Under the pieces are notes generated by a model. That model had not been told where the DNA came from. It saw nothing but the letters and a program-made list of their open reading frames with translations, and did no database searches. A stretch of 64,000 nt of DNA from Doryteuthis pealeii (lineage: Eukaryota > Mollusca > Cephalopoda > Myopsida > Loliginidae), in contig CM042151.1 in NCBI GenBank assembly GCA_023376005.1, positions 80,582,199-80,646,198 on the forward strand. The letters run 5' to 3'. How positions within the stretch are numbered: position 1 is the stretch's first letter; the number at the start of each line of letters is the position of its first letter. Made by a program: the position numbers and the translations under genes. This document shows, piece by piece, positions 45,115-55,934 of this stretch.

Positions 45115-47049
45115 CATTCTCAAAGCAAATTTTCTCTTATTTGTTTAATTATATATTTTAGAAATGTGATCAGTAAAAAAGAAAATAACAAATTTTACAT
45201 CAATATTTAAAAAAAAAGATTTCTTTTAAATTAAGAATACTGGTTTAATTCTTTTACTGTTTATAAGAGACTGAAATTTTCTTATTTTTTCAAATTCTTA
45301 ATTCAAAATTAAGAATTTAAAAAATTTACAAAACAGTTACCAAAAATCAGAGAATTCTCCAATTTTAATGAAATTTTTACCACTTTATTCATTAATGACT
45401 TTCTTTCATGATAAATAGCTTATTCTATTAAAAGAACTTGAAAAAAAAGGGTTTTATTAATTCAGAATTCAGTGGGTGTTGACCTTTGATCATTTGAAGA
45501 AAAACATTTTCCAAGTCCAAATTTCTACATTTCTTGAAATATCAAACCCTGAAGAACAAATAAAAAAAATTAAAAAAATTGATGTCAGAAGGAATTTTCT
45601 TATTTGAATGTAACAATGATGAATAAATAAATGAAATGTTAAAAAAATATTTTATTGAATATAACAAATTCAATTAAATATTTTTATCATAGCCATATTT
45701 TTCTCTATCTTATTAGTTATTCTTTGTATCATATTAATTTTTTTCTTTCTTTTTTTTAGCGAGGCCTACAGATGGCATTGGTCAGGGTTGGCTGACGCAA
45801 CTTCAAAGGTGCCGACGGGGGCTGGGGGGTTAAAGATTATGTTAACAGTAGTTTTTTTCTGTCTTGAATGTTAAAAACTCGACTCGTGTCAAAGGTAAGG
45901 AAGTGGGGGTGAAAGTGTCTGTCTACAGTATTTTTTAATTTTTCTTAATTATTGAATTATATCACTTAATTATAAAAAATAAAAAAAACAAACTTTTGTC
46001 TGTTTCTTAGTTATAAGCATATTAAGGGGTATGGAAGATTTCAAATCTGAATGACCTCTTGTTTGTGAGTTATAAGTCAATGCTTACAAATCAAATTACA
46101 TATATTTGAATTATGTACAAATTTATGTTCACTATTTGCTTATTTACGATTTCTATATAAATTGCTTTATTCAGGAATGTAAATTAAATAAGCTTATCTT
46201 ATGGAACTTGTTTAACCTATGTACATTTAAACTAAAAACTCACATGATTCTACTGGCGTATTTTTCAGGGGACCAAGAGGAAGTCACCACAAGTCAATCA
46301 TAACCATAGCGGTTAAGGTAAATTTCCACTCAACCCCTGTTATTTTGAATTTCTAACGATCTCTGATTCAAGCATATCTACCTATAGTACTTACATAATT
46401 CATAGGCTATCCATGAATTATGTAACAAATTATCTTTTATAAATGTTGATTTCTTTTTGTAGTATCAGAAAAATTATAGTTAAATTATCTGACCCTGGCA
46501 CCAGAGGGTGAATCGCTAATATATGATATTAGTGCGTAAATCAAATTCCATGACAAAAGTCATTTATAGTAGGACTGTCAACCAGCAAGTCGCTTTTATC
46601 AACTGCTCCTTTCAACTACACCTTATCGTGTTGGCAGTCAATCAGCAAGTGGTATATTCCAGCGCTCACCTTTACCTTCTTCACTCTCAGCAAGATAAGT
46701 CTGGCTGCAAATGCCACAAGTTTTGCAACCTTTTTGTACCTTTTGAATATATGTTTCTTTATATTCAATTGTTGTTCTCGTCTTCTTTCATCGGAATTAA
46801 CTGGGAAATTGTAAGAGTCCCGCAAATACCTCTTAGTATGGTGCTTTTCATTTTCTTATCTAAATGTAACAATGGGAAATAGATAAATGTGACTGAAATT
46901 CTGAAAAAAAAATTCTTTTTAGATTTTGTAAAAAAATTGTCTTTATTGTGTGTATTTTAAAATGAAGCAAGTAAAACAAATGCAATTGTAAGTTTCAAAA
47001 TATAGAATATTTGAATTTGAAACATCTGACAATAAAGTGATTGCATTCT
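45115..47049. other. AT-rich intergenic region
   Basis: No gene is supported. A strong acceptor-like polypyrimidine-AG (45735-45759) is followed by about 75 bp of GC-rich sequence that could be an exon, but no frame matches a known domain. 46320-46430 is a dispersed repeat also seen at 61915-62030. A frame at 46523-46882 has no recognisable domain. Confidence 0.3.
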
Positions 47050-47374
47050 TTTATTCAAAGATTTTTTAACATATTCCCAAATGTCACAATAATATACTTT
47101 CTCACCGGGATCTTTTCTTTTGTTTATTTTTTAAATCATTTGATAAAGAAAATTACATGATGATAGTTGTATTCCAGTGTATGTTACCTTGTGGTCTTCA
47201 TCTGTATAAAAATACAAATCCACATACTTAACAGAAAACAGTTTCTCACCAGTGTATTTTCATGTGATTTGAAAAAAAATTATATAAAACTATGGCTCTA
47301 CACTTTTCCCAAGAATAAGGTCCCTGTTCCTTCCTTTCAAATAAAAAATTCATGAAAATTGATACCCATACACT
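47050..47374 (-). pseudogene. decayed C2H2 fingers downstream of the 14-finger gene
   Basis: On the minus strand pieces such as HMKIH and TGEK-like linkers recur at ~84-bp spacing, with stops and lost cysteines. The functional stop at 47375 cuts off what was once a longer finger array. Confidence 0.6.
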
Positions 47375-48755
47375 TCATAAGAATATGTCTACCTCCTTAG
47401 TATGTATACGCATATGCTGATTTAAACTTGTTTTTTGAGAAAATGAGGTGTCACATATTTTGCATGCGTGTGGTTTTTCTCCAGTGTGTGTTCGCATGTG
47501 CATTTTCAAAGTGAAACTTCGTGAAAAAGCAGATCCACATATTTGACAAGAATGTGGTTTTTCTCCAGTGTGTGTCCTCAAGTGCATTTTCAAATCAGAA
47601 TTCCTTAAAAATGCAGATGCACAGAATTTGCATACAATTTTTTTCTCTCCTGTGTGGGTTAGCATGTGCTGAGTCAAAGCTGATCTTTCTGCAAATGAAG
47701 AGCCACAGATTTGACAAGAATGTGGTTTTTCTCCAGTGTGTGTTCTTTTATGTCTTTTCATAGCTGAACTTTGTGAAAATGCAAATCCACACATATCACA
47801 AGAAAATGGTTTCTCTCCAGTGTGTGTTCTTTTGTGAGTTTTCAAATGTGAAATGTATGAAAATCTAGCTCCACATATCTGACAAGAAAATGGCTTCTCG
47901 CCAGTGTGTGTACGCATGTGTGCTTTCAAATATGAACTTTGTAAAAAGGTACATCCACATACTTCACAAGAATATGTTTTTTTCCTAGCATGTATGTGCA
48001 TATGTTGATTTAAACTTGCTTTTTGGGAAAATGCAGAATCACATATCTTACATGCATATGGTTTTTCCCCAGTGTGTGTTCGCATGTGTGTTTTTAAAGA
48101 AAAACTCCGTGAAAATGCAGAACCACACATTTCACAGGTGTGTGGTTTCTCTCCAGTATGTGTACGTATATGCATTTTTAAATCTGAAGTCCTTAAAAAT
48201 GCAAATCCACAAACTTCACATGTAAAAGATTTTCCTCCCGTATGGGTTAGCATGTGCTGTGTCAATGCTGATCTTTCTGCAAATGTAGAGCTACATATTT
48301 GACAAGAATGTGGTTTCTCTCCTGTATGTGTTCGCTGGTGTCTTTTCAAAGCTGAACTTTGTGAAAAAGCACATCCACACACTTCACAAGAAAATGGTTT
48401 CTCTCCAGTGTGTATTCTTTTGTGTGCTTTTAAATGTGAACTGTATGAAAATGCAGAAGCACATGTTTCGCAGGAATATGTTTTCTCCCCAGTATGTATA
48501 TGCATATGCTGATTTAAAGTCACTTTCTTAGGAAATTCAGAGTTACATACTTTGCAAATATATGATTTTTTCCCAGTTTGAGTTTGCATATATGTTGTCA
48601 AAGATAAATTTTGTATATCAGAAAACTGTTTTTTTCCTATGTGCATATGCATGTGGATTTCTAAAACTGGACAATTTGAAAATGCAGGTCCATATTCTTT
48701 AAAACAAAATGGTTTCTTTTTGGTGTCACTTTGTGCCTTTTCTGGAATTCGATCT
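47375..48755 (-). CDS. C2H2 zinc-finger protein with 14 intact fingers (terminal exon)
   Basis: Fourteen C2H2 fingers of 28 residues with TGEKP-type linkers run to the end KEVDIFL. The first internal ATG is at 48652, but the frame is open further up to 48755, where the minus strand has an acceptor TTATTTTACAG. That extra part encodes a dead finger (CFKEYG in place of C-x2-C), and a second dead finger follows (KQFSDIQNLS). So this is likely the last exon of a multi-exon gene whose 5' exons I cannot find. Fingers 1-7 and 8-14 repeat as a block. Role: presumably nuclear DNA binding; no effector domain is visible. Confidence 0.85.
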
Positions 48756-49306
48756 CTGTAAAATAATTTGGATCAGAAAATTTTAAAAGAATACTGCATA
48801 CAATTTGTAGCTGTGATATTGTTTTCAGAATATTTTTTTTATGTTTGGTGACTTCAGTTATTCTCTACTGCCTATCTATCTATTTATCTATCTATCTAAT
48901 AAGAGAGATAGGTAGATATAAAGAGACAAACATAGATATAAAGAGTAAAGGATATAGATTGATAGATATGGGAATAAAGAAAAACATTCTAAATTAATAA
49001 ACATATTTATAAATAAACATTTGTAATTACACTTTTAATTTTCAAATGCTTTAATTAACACGATATCAACTTAAATATTCATGAATTCCTATATTTGTCA
49101 TTTACTTTTACATTGGCTAATTCCTGGATTATGTTATGGTATAAGGTGTGCTAAAGACCACAACTTATATTTATAGACTGTTACAATACAGCAGTGTTTG
49201 AATTAGCCAATAAAAAATGACCAAACATATATTTACTTTAATATTTAAAGGCATTGATAAACTGTCTTAAAATTACTCACTGGAAGGACTGCTTAAATGA
49301 TAAACA
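48756..49306. other. unannotated AT-rich sequence
   Basis: It would hold the upstream intron or exons of the 14-finger gene; none can be recognised. A short (CTAT)n run lies at 48868-48898. Confidence 0.3.
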
Positions 49307-49320
49307 GGATCACCTCAGAT

Positions 49321-50272
49321 ACAACTTTCTACTTTGAGGTCAGATCAACAGACAAGGATCATATCTAATACAACTTTCTATTTAAAGACAGGATCAATTC
49401 TCATACAACTTTCTACTTTGAGGACATATCAACAGACAAGGATCATATCTAATACAATTTTCTATTTAAAGACAGGATCAACTCTCATACAACTTTCTAC
49501 TTTGAGGACAGATCAACAGACAAGGATCATATCTAATACAACTTTCTATTTAAAGATAGGATCAACTCTCATACAACTTTCTACTTTGAGGACAGATCAA
49601 CAGACAAGGATCATATCTAATACAACTTTCTATTTAAAGATAGGATCAAGTCTCATACAACTTTCTACTTTGAGGACAGATCAACAGACAAGGATCATAT
49701 CTAATACAACTTTCTATTTAAAGATAGGATCAAGTCTCATACAACTTTCTACTTTGAGGACAGATCAACAGACAAGGATCATATCTAATACAACTTTCTA
49801 TTTAAAGATAGGATCAACTCTCATACAACTTTCTACTTTGAGGACAGATCAACAGACAAGGATCATATCTAATACAACTTTCTATTTAAAGATAGGATCA
49901 AGTCTCATACAACTTTCTACTTTGAGGACAGATCAACAGACAAGGATCATATCTAATACAACTTTCTATTTAAAGATAGGATCAAGTCTCATACAACTTT
50001 CTACTTTGAGGACAGATCAACAGACAAGGATCATATCTAATACAACTTTCTATTTAAAGATAGGATCAAGTCTCATACAACTTTCTACTTTGAGGACAGA
50101 TCAACAGACAAGGATCATATCTAATACAACTTTCTATTTAAAGATAGGATCAAGTCTCATACAACTTTCTACTTTGAGGACAGATCAACAGACAAGGATC
50201 ATATCTAATACAACTTTCTATTTAAAGATAGGATCAACTCTCATACAACTTTTTACTTTGAGGACAGATCAA
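49321..50272 (+). repeat. satellite array, about 11 copies of an 84-bp monomer with an open frame
   Basis: Units contain ACTTTGAGGACAGATCAACA and AAGGATCATATCTAATACAA. The monomer is itself built from two related halves that both start ACAACTTTCTA. Since 84 is divisible by 3, one frame stays open from 49334 to 50392 (352 codons, 28-residue repeats). Confidence 0.97.
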
Positions 50273-50423
50273 CAAACAATGATTACAACTGATAATACAT
50301 CTTTCTACTTCAAGAAAGGATCAGACTTTATGCCACAAAGAATCTCCACTGTAAAATTGAATTCAACCACAGCCATAAAATGGCCACACTAATTGTAACA
50401 CTAATTATTAGTAGAGAGGATCT

Positions 50424-50424
<1 letters not shown>

Positions 50425-50468
<44 letters not shown>

Positions 50469-50510
50469 GTATGTATGCATTGAATGAATGTAAATTTATA
50501 TTGAAAAGTG

Positions 50511-50542
<32 letters not shown>

Positions 50543-50650
50543 GGTATATATGTGCATTGAATGTATGTATATTATACACATAATGCACAAACAAATATAT
50601 ACATACATTCAATGCACACATATACCTATATATATATATATATATATAAG
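50425..50650. repeat. AT/AG microsatellites with a cruciform-forming inverted repeat
   Basis: (TA)n and (AG)n runs at 50425-50470 and (TA)n at 50518-50545 and 50620-50648. The segments 50540-50575 and 50598-50636 are reverse complements (GCATTGAATGTATGTATAT). Confidence 0.9.
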
Positions 50651-50784
50651 TTAAACCTAATGAGTCAGATATACCTACTAACAGTTTTGCTTAGTCTGTT
50701 TACAGATTTGAGTTCTCTGGCAATTGTAAAAACATACTCCCGTAAAGTATGTAGCAATTAATTGTCCACCCTAGACTGACAGCT

Positions 50785-50863
50785 GCTGATAGCTGCAAGG
50801 GCAAGGAACTTGGCAGACGAAAATTCTGTTGGGTTTTGATCCCGGCTAGAGGTAGCTGTTAAA
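50785..50863 (+). mobile_element. tRNA-like head of a ribozyme-bearing SINE, second copy
   Basis: GATAGCTGCAAGG (A-box-like) and GGGTTTTGATCCCGG (B-box-like, about 50830) stand in tRNA order just upstream of a hammerhead ribozyme, similar to 24635-24717. Confidence 0.45.
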
Positions 50864-50923
50864 AAAAGTTGAGCCACACTGATGAGAAGTAAACTTCGAA
50901 ACATGTGTCTGTGGATGACTTTT
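50864..50923 (+). ncRNA. type I hammerhead ribozyme
   Basis: All core positions fit. Stem I pairs CCACA (50874-50878) with TGTGG (50910-50914) and, across a TGAG/ATG internal loop, AAAAGT with ACTTTT. The core CTGATGA is at 50879-50885. Stem II is GAAG/CTTC with loop TAAA, then GAA. Stem III is AC/GT with loop ATGT. Predicted self-cleavage is after C50909 (GUC). Confidence 0.88.
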
Positions 50924-51204
50924 ATATATATATATTAGTAGAGAGGATCTTCACAAAGACAAAGTTACATTATTAAATGATCACATACTGTCAATGTACT
51001 ATAAGCTCTTTAGATACTTAAAAATCATTGCTACTTAAGTCCTTCACTGAATTTGTTTATGAAATTAAACGAGAACATTTTTTTAAGCAATATTCCTGAT
51101 AAAATATTTCCCTCCTAAATTATCTCAGAAGGTTGACTATGTGGATAGATTTTTTTTTATATAACTTTCCTCCTCTTTTATTGATCAACCAACAAAAGTC
51201 TATA
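50924..51204. other. unannotated AT-rich sequence
   Basis: Nothing recognised beyond a short (TA)n at 50923-50936. Confidence 0.3.
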
Positions 51205-51490
51205 AATTATTCTATGGCTGCACCACTTGGACTCTAATAAAACACATTGAGAAAAAAGCTAGATGGTAACTGAACAAGGATGCTGTGTGCTGATTTGAAC
51301 ACTATCCTGTTTAATTCGTTTCTAAGAAACTATTGAAATGTATTTACAGTTAGTTTGAAATGGTGAAGGAAGAAAAAAGAAAAACACTGGGATGCTTCAA
51401 TATGATTTTACTGCGTCCTTTTAAATTTCTATGCATCAGGGATGCAGGATGTGTACCTATCTGTATCTCTGTGATACTTTAGTAAATAAT
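51205..51490 (+). repeat. reverse-transcriptase scrap joined to family F repeat
   Basis: 51205-51300 matches the LLYGCTTWTL region of 28560-28650 and the copy at 51945-52040. 51300-51490 matches the end of the family F repeat at 52495-52690. It looks like a deleted copy of 51945-52690. Confidence 0.7.
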
Positions 51491-51944
51491 TAGATTTTTT
51501 TTCATTTCTAATAGGAGAAAACACTCTGCAATAATATCTATATTCATAAAGTATAGTTTCCAATTGATATAGTTTTTTCCCTCTACATTCATTGTCAGTG
51601 ACATTTTCATTTCTCCCCCCACTTCATTGTTTAATATAAATTTAAGTAAGGAAAAAAATAACCTTACTCTGTTTTCTACCTTCATGTAATATTTTATATT
51701 GCTTAAACAAAACTTAGCATAACACCCAATTTGTATCATTTAAAATCAAATAATATCCGTTTCAGATTGTTACAATTTTATAAAAATTATTACCAATGTG
51801 ATAACTAAGCAAATTAGCAACCCATTATATGCGATACATTTGTAAAATGATCTGAATAAACATTAGAGGAACAATATTATCACACATATCAATTCAAATA
51901 TTCATAAACTTTTATATTTCCTCAATCTATAACTATGTCGGTGT
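51491..51944. other. unannotated AT-rich sequence
   Basis: No gene recognised; the 86-codon frame at 51479-51739 lacks a domain. Confidence 0.3.
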
Positions 51945-52165
51945 TACTCTATGGCTGCACCACTTGGACTCTAATAAAACACATTGAGAAAAAAGCTAGA
52001 TGGCAACTGAACAAGGATGCTGTGTGCTGATTTGAACAAATCTTGCAAGCAGCACCCCACAACAAAACAGTTATATTACCACTTATCCCCATCATACAAA
52101 CCATTTGAGTAAGATGGACAAGATATGCTGGACACCGCCGGAGAAGCAAAGATGAACACTATCCC
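51945..52165 (+). pseudogene. non-LTR reverse transcriptase fragment
   Basis: It is homologous to 28560-28770 (tongue LLYGCTTWTL to RWTRHAGH), with frameshifts and deletions. Confidence 0.7.
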
Positions 52166-52194
52166 TGTCAAAACATTTTTAGAATTTTCCACAG

Positions 52195-52320
52195 ATTTCC
52201 AGAACTGGAGCCTCACCATCAGATGTAGTTTAGTGTCTTACACAGGACACCCCATTTTTTAGTGGAGGGGGTGTTACCCCACAGCAGGGTGTTCAGTATA
52301 TTCTAAGTCCTGCTGACAGA
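52195..52320 (+). repeat. family A repeat fragment
   Basis: It holds CCTCACCATCAGATGTAG and the block with CAGGACA. Confidence 0.6.
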
Positions 52321-52329
52321 GTATATGAT

Positions 52330-52690
52330 ACCAGTGATGCTGATAGATTTTTGATTTAGTGCGTCCTGGGATGCACATATTTGCTTTGAATGAGTCCCTG
52401 GGAAAATTTATAGGTCCCAAAGTTTCTTAATAAATTGTAGGGTTTTTTATTTATGATCTGGGGGAACAACTAAACCTGTCTAACCCCGACCTTGTAACCT
52501 ATCCTGTTTAATTCATTTATAAGAAACTATTGAAATGTATTTACAGTTAACTTGAAATGGTGAAGGAAGAAAAAAGAAAAATACTGGGATGCTTTGATAT
52601 GATTTTACTGCGTCCTTTTAAATTTCTATGTGTCAGGGATGCAGGACGTGTACCTATCAGCATCTCTGTGATACTTTAGTAAATAATTCA
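52330..52690 (+). repeat. family F repeat
   Basis: It matches 62190-62490 in order (GTCCTGGGATGCACATATTT; AAGAAACTATTGAAATGTAT; ACGTGTACCTATCAGCATCT). Confidence 0.85.
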
Positions 52691-52793
52691 TTCTAAAATA
52701 TATTTCTTCCAAATTAATAAATCTATTTTATTGTTTTAATTTTACATAGAATTAGATCTGAGGAGTGAAGGATTTGAATAAATCCGACAAAAT

Positions 52794-53024
52794 GTGGTTG
52801 AGAATAGAGGAAAGTGTGGATATAACAACACAGACAGTTGAATTCAGTTGATATTTCGCCTCATTGTATCCTGCAATGAGACGAAATATCAACTGAATTC
52901 AACTGTCTGTGTTGTTATATCCACACTTTCCTCTATTCTCTCGCAATGAGGTGAAATATCAACTGAATTTAACTATCTGTGTTTTTCATATTCACACTTT
53001 CCTCTGTTCTCAACCACAGAATTT
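52794..53024. mobile_element. three-armed inverted repeat
   Basis: The left arm (52794-52867) pairs with 52875-52939 almost perfectly; a diverged third arm follows at 52942-53024. Arm landmarks are GAGGAAAGTGTGGATATAAC and TTGAATTCAGTTGATATTTC. Confidence 0.9.
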
Positions 53025-53127
53025 GATCTGTGTAAAATCTATACTTTGGGAGATAACAAGTAGCCAAATCAACTCAAAACAAATGTCCCTTTCATCAACA
53101 GGCAAATTTAAGTATACTTTATAAGTA

Positions 53128-53370
53128 AGTAGACAAAGTGGCCTATTGTCAGTATCAGCATGGACAGTGAGGGAGTCTATCACCTTTTCACTAGAACTAG
53201 ACCAAGGAGATTATGCATCATGCCTACCAGAAGCTAACTTTACCCCACTTTACCACACAGATCCAACTGTACTACTTAGGCGCTGAGTTGGAGAGGTCTG
53301 GTATTGAACCTGGAACCTTGTAGTTCCTAGGTGGATGTTCTACTGACTGAGCTAAACCGGCCCATATCCC
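53128..53370 (-). mobile_element. tRNA-derived SINE (family S)
   Basis: The head is at about 53300-53365 (minus strand TAGCTCAGTCAG) with the body extending to 53130. Confidence 0.8.
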
Positions 53371-53515
53371 ACTTTCCCAATAATTTGGCCACAGACACAA
53401 AGATTTAATATCATAATATACCTTATCCTTTGTTAGGAAAATACCCAATTAACTTTCAGGTATGATTCATATATATATATATGTGTGTGAAGGGATGGAA
53501 GTGAATCCGACGGTA

Positions 53516-53791
53516 TGTAGTATAGTAAAAAATTTGAAAAAACACAGGTTTAAAATAAAATAAGTGATAAGATTATTAGGCAACGCTGCAGTGTTTCGAT
53601 CTGTTAAGTAGATCTTCTTCAGGGATTTTGTTGATATGAGGAAAAGTAAAAAATTATTATCACAGAATAACGAGAAAAACTGTGATAGTCCTTGTTTATC
53701 AATCTGTTAAAAAAAAAAAACGCGTCGGCTAATAAATTTACCACTTATTTTATTTAAACCTGTGTTTTTTCAAATTTCTTACTATACTACA
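53516..53791. mobile_element. element with 50-bp inverted repeats and a hammerhead-like core
   Basis: 53516-53566 and 53742-53791 are reverse complements (TGTAGTATAGTAA...). (TA)n tracts lie outside both. On the minus strand 53591-53622 has CTGAAGA, a GATCT/AGATC stem and GAAAC, which resembles a hammerhead core but has an extra A and no closing stem I. Penelope-like elements often carry such motifs. Confidence 0.5.
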
Positions 53792-53813
53792 TATATATAT
53801 ATATATATATATA

Positions 53814-53846
<33 letters not shown>

Positions 53847-53850
53847 AGGG
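53792..53850. repeat. (TA)n and (CA)n microsatellite
   Basis: TA dinucleotides pass to CA dinucleotides. Confidence 0.95.
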
Positions 53851-53907
53851 TAATCCAAAAGGTTAGTTCTCCCAGTTATTTAGAAATCATTGAAAAAATT
53901 TGGAAGA

Positions 53908-54532
53908 GGCTACCCTACCGGTCCTAGTCGAATAGACACACCTGCTTTTAGGCTTATTATGCCAGTCCTAGTAAATTTTAAAGCTAGCATCCAGGCATTT
54001 CACGTTTAACGTCTTTAATTCTAAAAGGTAAAGTAGAAGACTTTTTATTTTAGATTTATATTTTGTGAAGGATAAAGATACAAAATAATTTTCAAAATGA
54101 AAAATATAAATACCATTAATGAGTTTGTGATCAAACGTGAATAAATTAAAGGACATGATTAGGGTAAATTTGACTATCATGAATTTTTTCCAAAGTGGAA
54201 AATGTCATTTTCCACTATCAATTGTTAAAACATAAAATTGTAACCCCAACCCTAACCCCCACCCCAATCCTAACCCTATCATTACCTTTTATAAGAAAAG
54301 ACATTAAACATGAAATGCCCGGATGTCAGCCTTTAGAACCATCAAAATAACCTATTTATTTTTCATTTAGAAAATTTTTTGTATCTTTATATTTTTAACA
54401 TTACTTGCCTTCATAATAAAGCGACAGTAAAATAAGTATTTAAAAAGGTAGGTTTGTTTATTTTACGAGGAACGTCATAATTATAAGCCTAAAAACAGGT
54501 TTGTCTATTCGACCGGGAGCGGCAGGGTAGCC
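53908..54532. mobile_element. foldback element, 625 bp, telomere-like centre (family M4)
   Basis: The termini read GGCTACCCTACCGGTCCTAG and GGCTACCCTGCCGCTCCCGG in inverted orientation, and further arm blocks match (GCCTGGATGC-type near 53985 and its complement near 54325). The middle has AACCCCAACCCTAACCCC (about 54242). No clear target duplication was found. Confidence 0.75.
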
Positions 54533-54676
54533 TATTCGAAAAATAAAAAAAATAAAAAACATACAAAAATCTTTTCCAAAATATTCTTTGCTAATATTCA
54601 GTTTATATCTTCGCAACACAAGACGCATTCAGACAAAAATAATTTCTGGCGCTAAAAACAAGATAAATAAATAAAT

Positions 54677-55310
54677 AAAATAATAATAATAATAATAATA
54701 ATAAGTTATTATTATTATTAATAATAATAAATTATTAATAATAATAAATTATTATTAATAATAATAATTATATTAATAATAATAATAATAAATTATTAAT
54801 AATAATAATAATTATTAATAATAATGAATATTATTAATAATAATAATAATAATAATAATTAATATAAATAATAATATTATTAATAATAATAAATTATTAT
54901 TAATAATAATTAATTATTATTAATAATAAATTATTATTAATAATAATAATAAATTATTAATAATAAATTATTATTAATAATAATAATAAAATAATAAATA
55001 TAATTAATAATAAATAATAATAAATAATAATAATAATAATAAATTATTATTAATAATAATAATAATAATAATAAAATTAAAATAATTAATAATAATAATA
55101 AATTATTATTAATAATAATAATATTAATAATAATTAATTAATAATACATTAATAATAATATAATTATTATTAAATTAATTAATTATTATTAATTAATAAT
55201 AATAATAAATTATTATTAATAATAAATAATAATAATAATAATATTATTATTAATAATAATAAATAAATTATTATTAATAATAATAAATTGATGATGATAA
55301 TAATAATAAT
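54677..55310. repeat. long AAT/ATT low-complexity block
   Basis: About 630 bp consist almost wholly of AAT and ATT units in both senses, able to form many hairpins. Confidence 0.97.
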
Positions 55311-55934
55311 AAATTTGACACGTAAAAAATAGATAAATTTCAAACTAATCTTAAAAACATTTGTAAAGATGGTGGAGGGGATAAACTGCTTGTTTTGTTT
55401 TGTTTATTAATGAACGACACGTTCAAGATTTCTCTGTTAGCTAAAAAAAATTTTTTTTTTTTTATAATTCCCCTATGCAGAATACAACAACAATATTGAA
55501 CATGAAAAGAATCACGCAGAATTATTAATCGATACAAAAAACAAACAAAACAAAACAAAAACACGATCCAAACCTTAAATTATCTTTGGTATTTCTTTGA
55601 CTCTTAAAAGCAGAAATCTGAAATAAAAATTAAATCGCTAAAACTTCACCGGTGATTAAAACAATTTCGTTCCTTATGTAAAAAGATCTGGTACTTTTTT
55701 TTTTTTTTAATCAGAAATTTAAATCAACTTTTTCGTTGTTATACTTTAAAGTACAACTTTTCTCATATAATAGTAATTAAATACATTTCTTTTTAGATTA
55801 TTTCCTTTTTTTCTGACTGATTGATTTGAACGGAATGTCAACCTGTCTAGGCTTATTTTATACATAGAGGCTAGGGAATCTCGTTCATTAGTCACCTCCA
55901 ATTTGCCCCAGTCAAATTTATCCCCCACCTATAT
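55311..55934. other. unannotated AT-rich sequence
   Basis: No gene recognised. Confidence 0.3.

Noticed and set aside
49321..50272. Idea that the 84-bp satellite derives from zinc-finger DNA, since a finger is also 84 bp
   Set aside because: Neither strand of the monomer encodes the C2H2 spacing or the TGEKP linker; the equal length looks coincidental.
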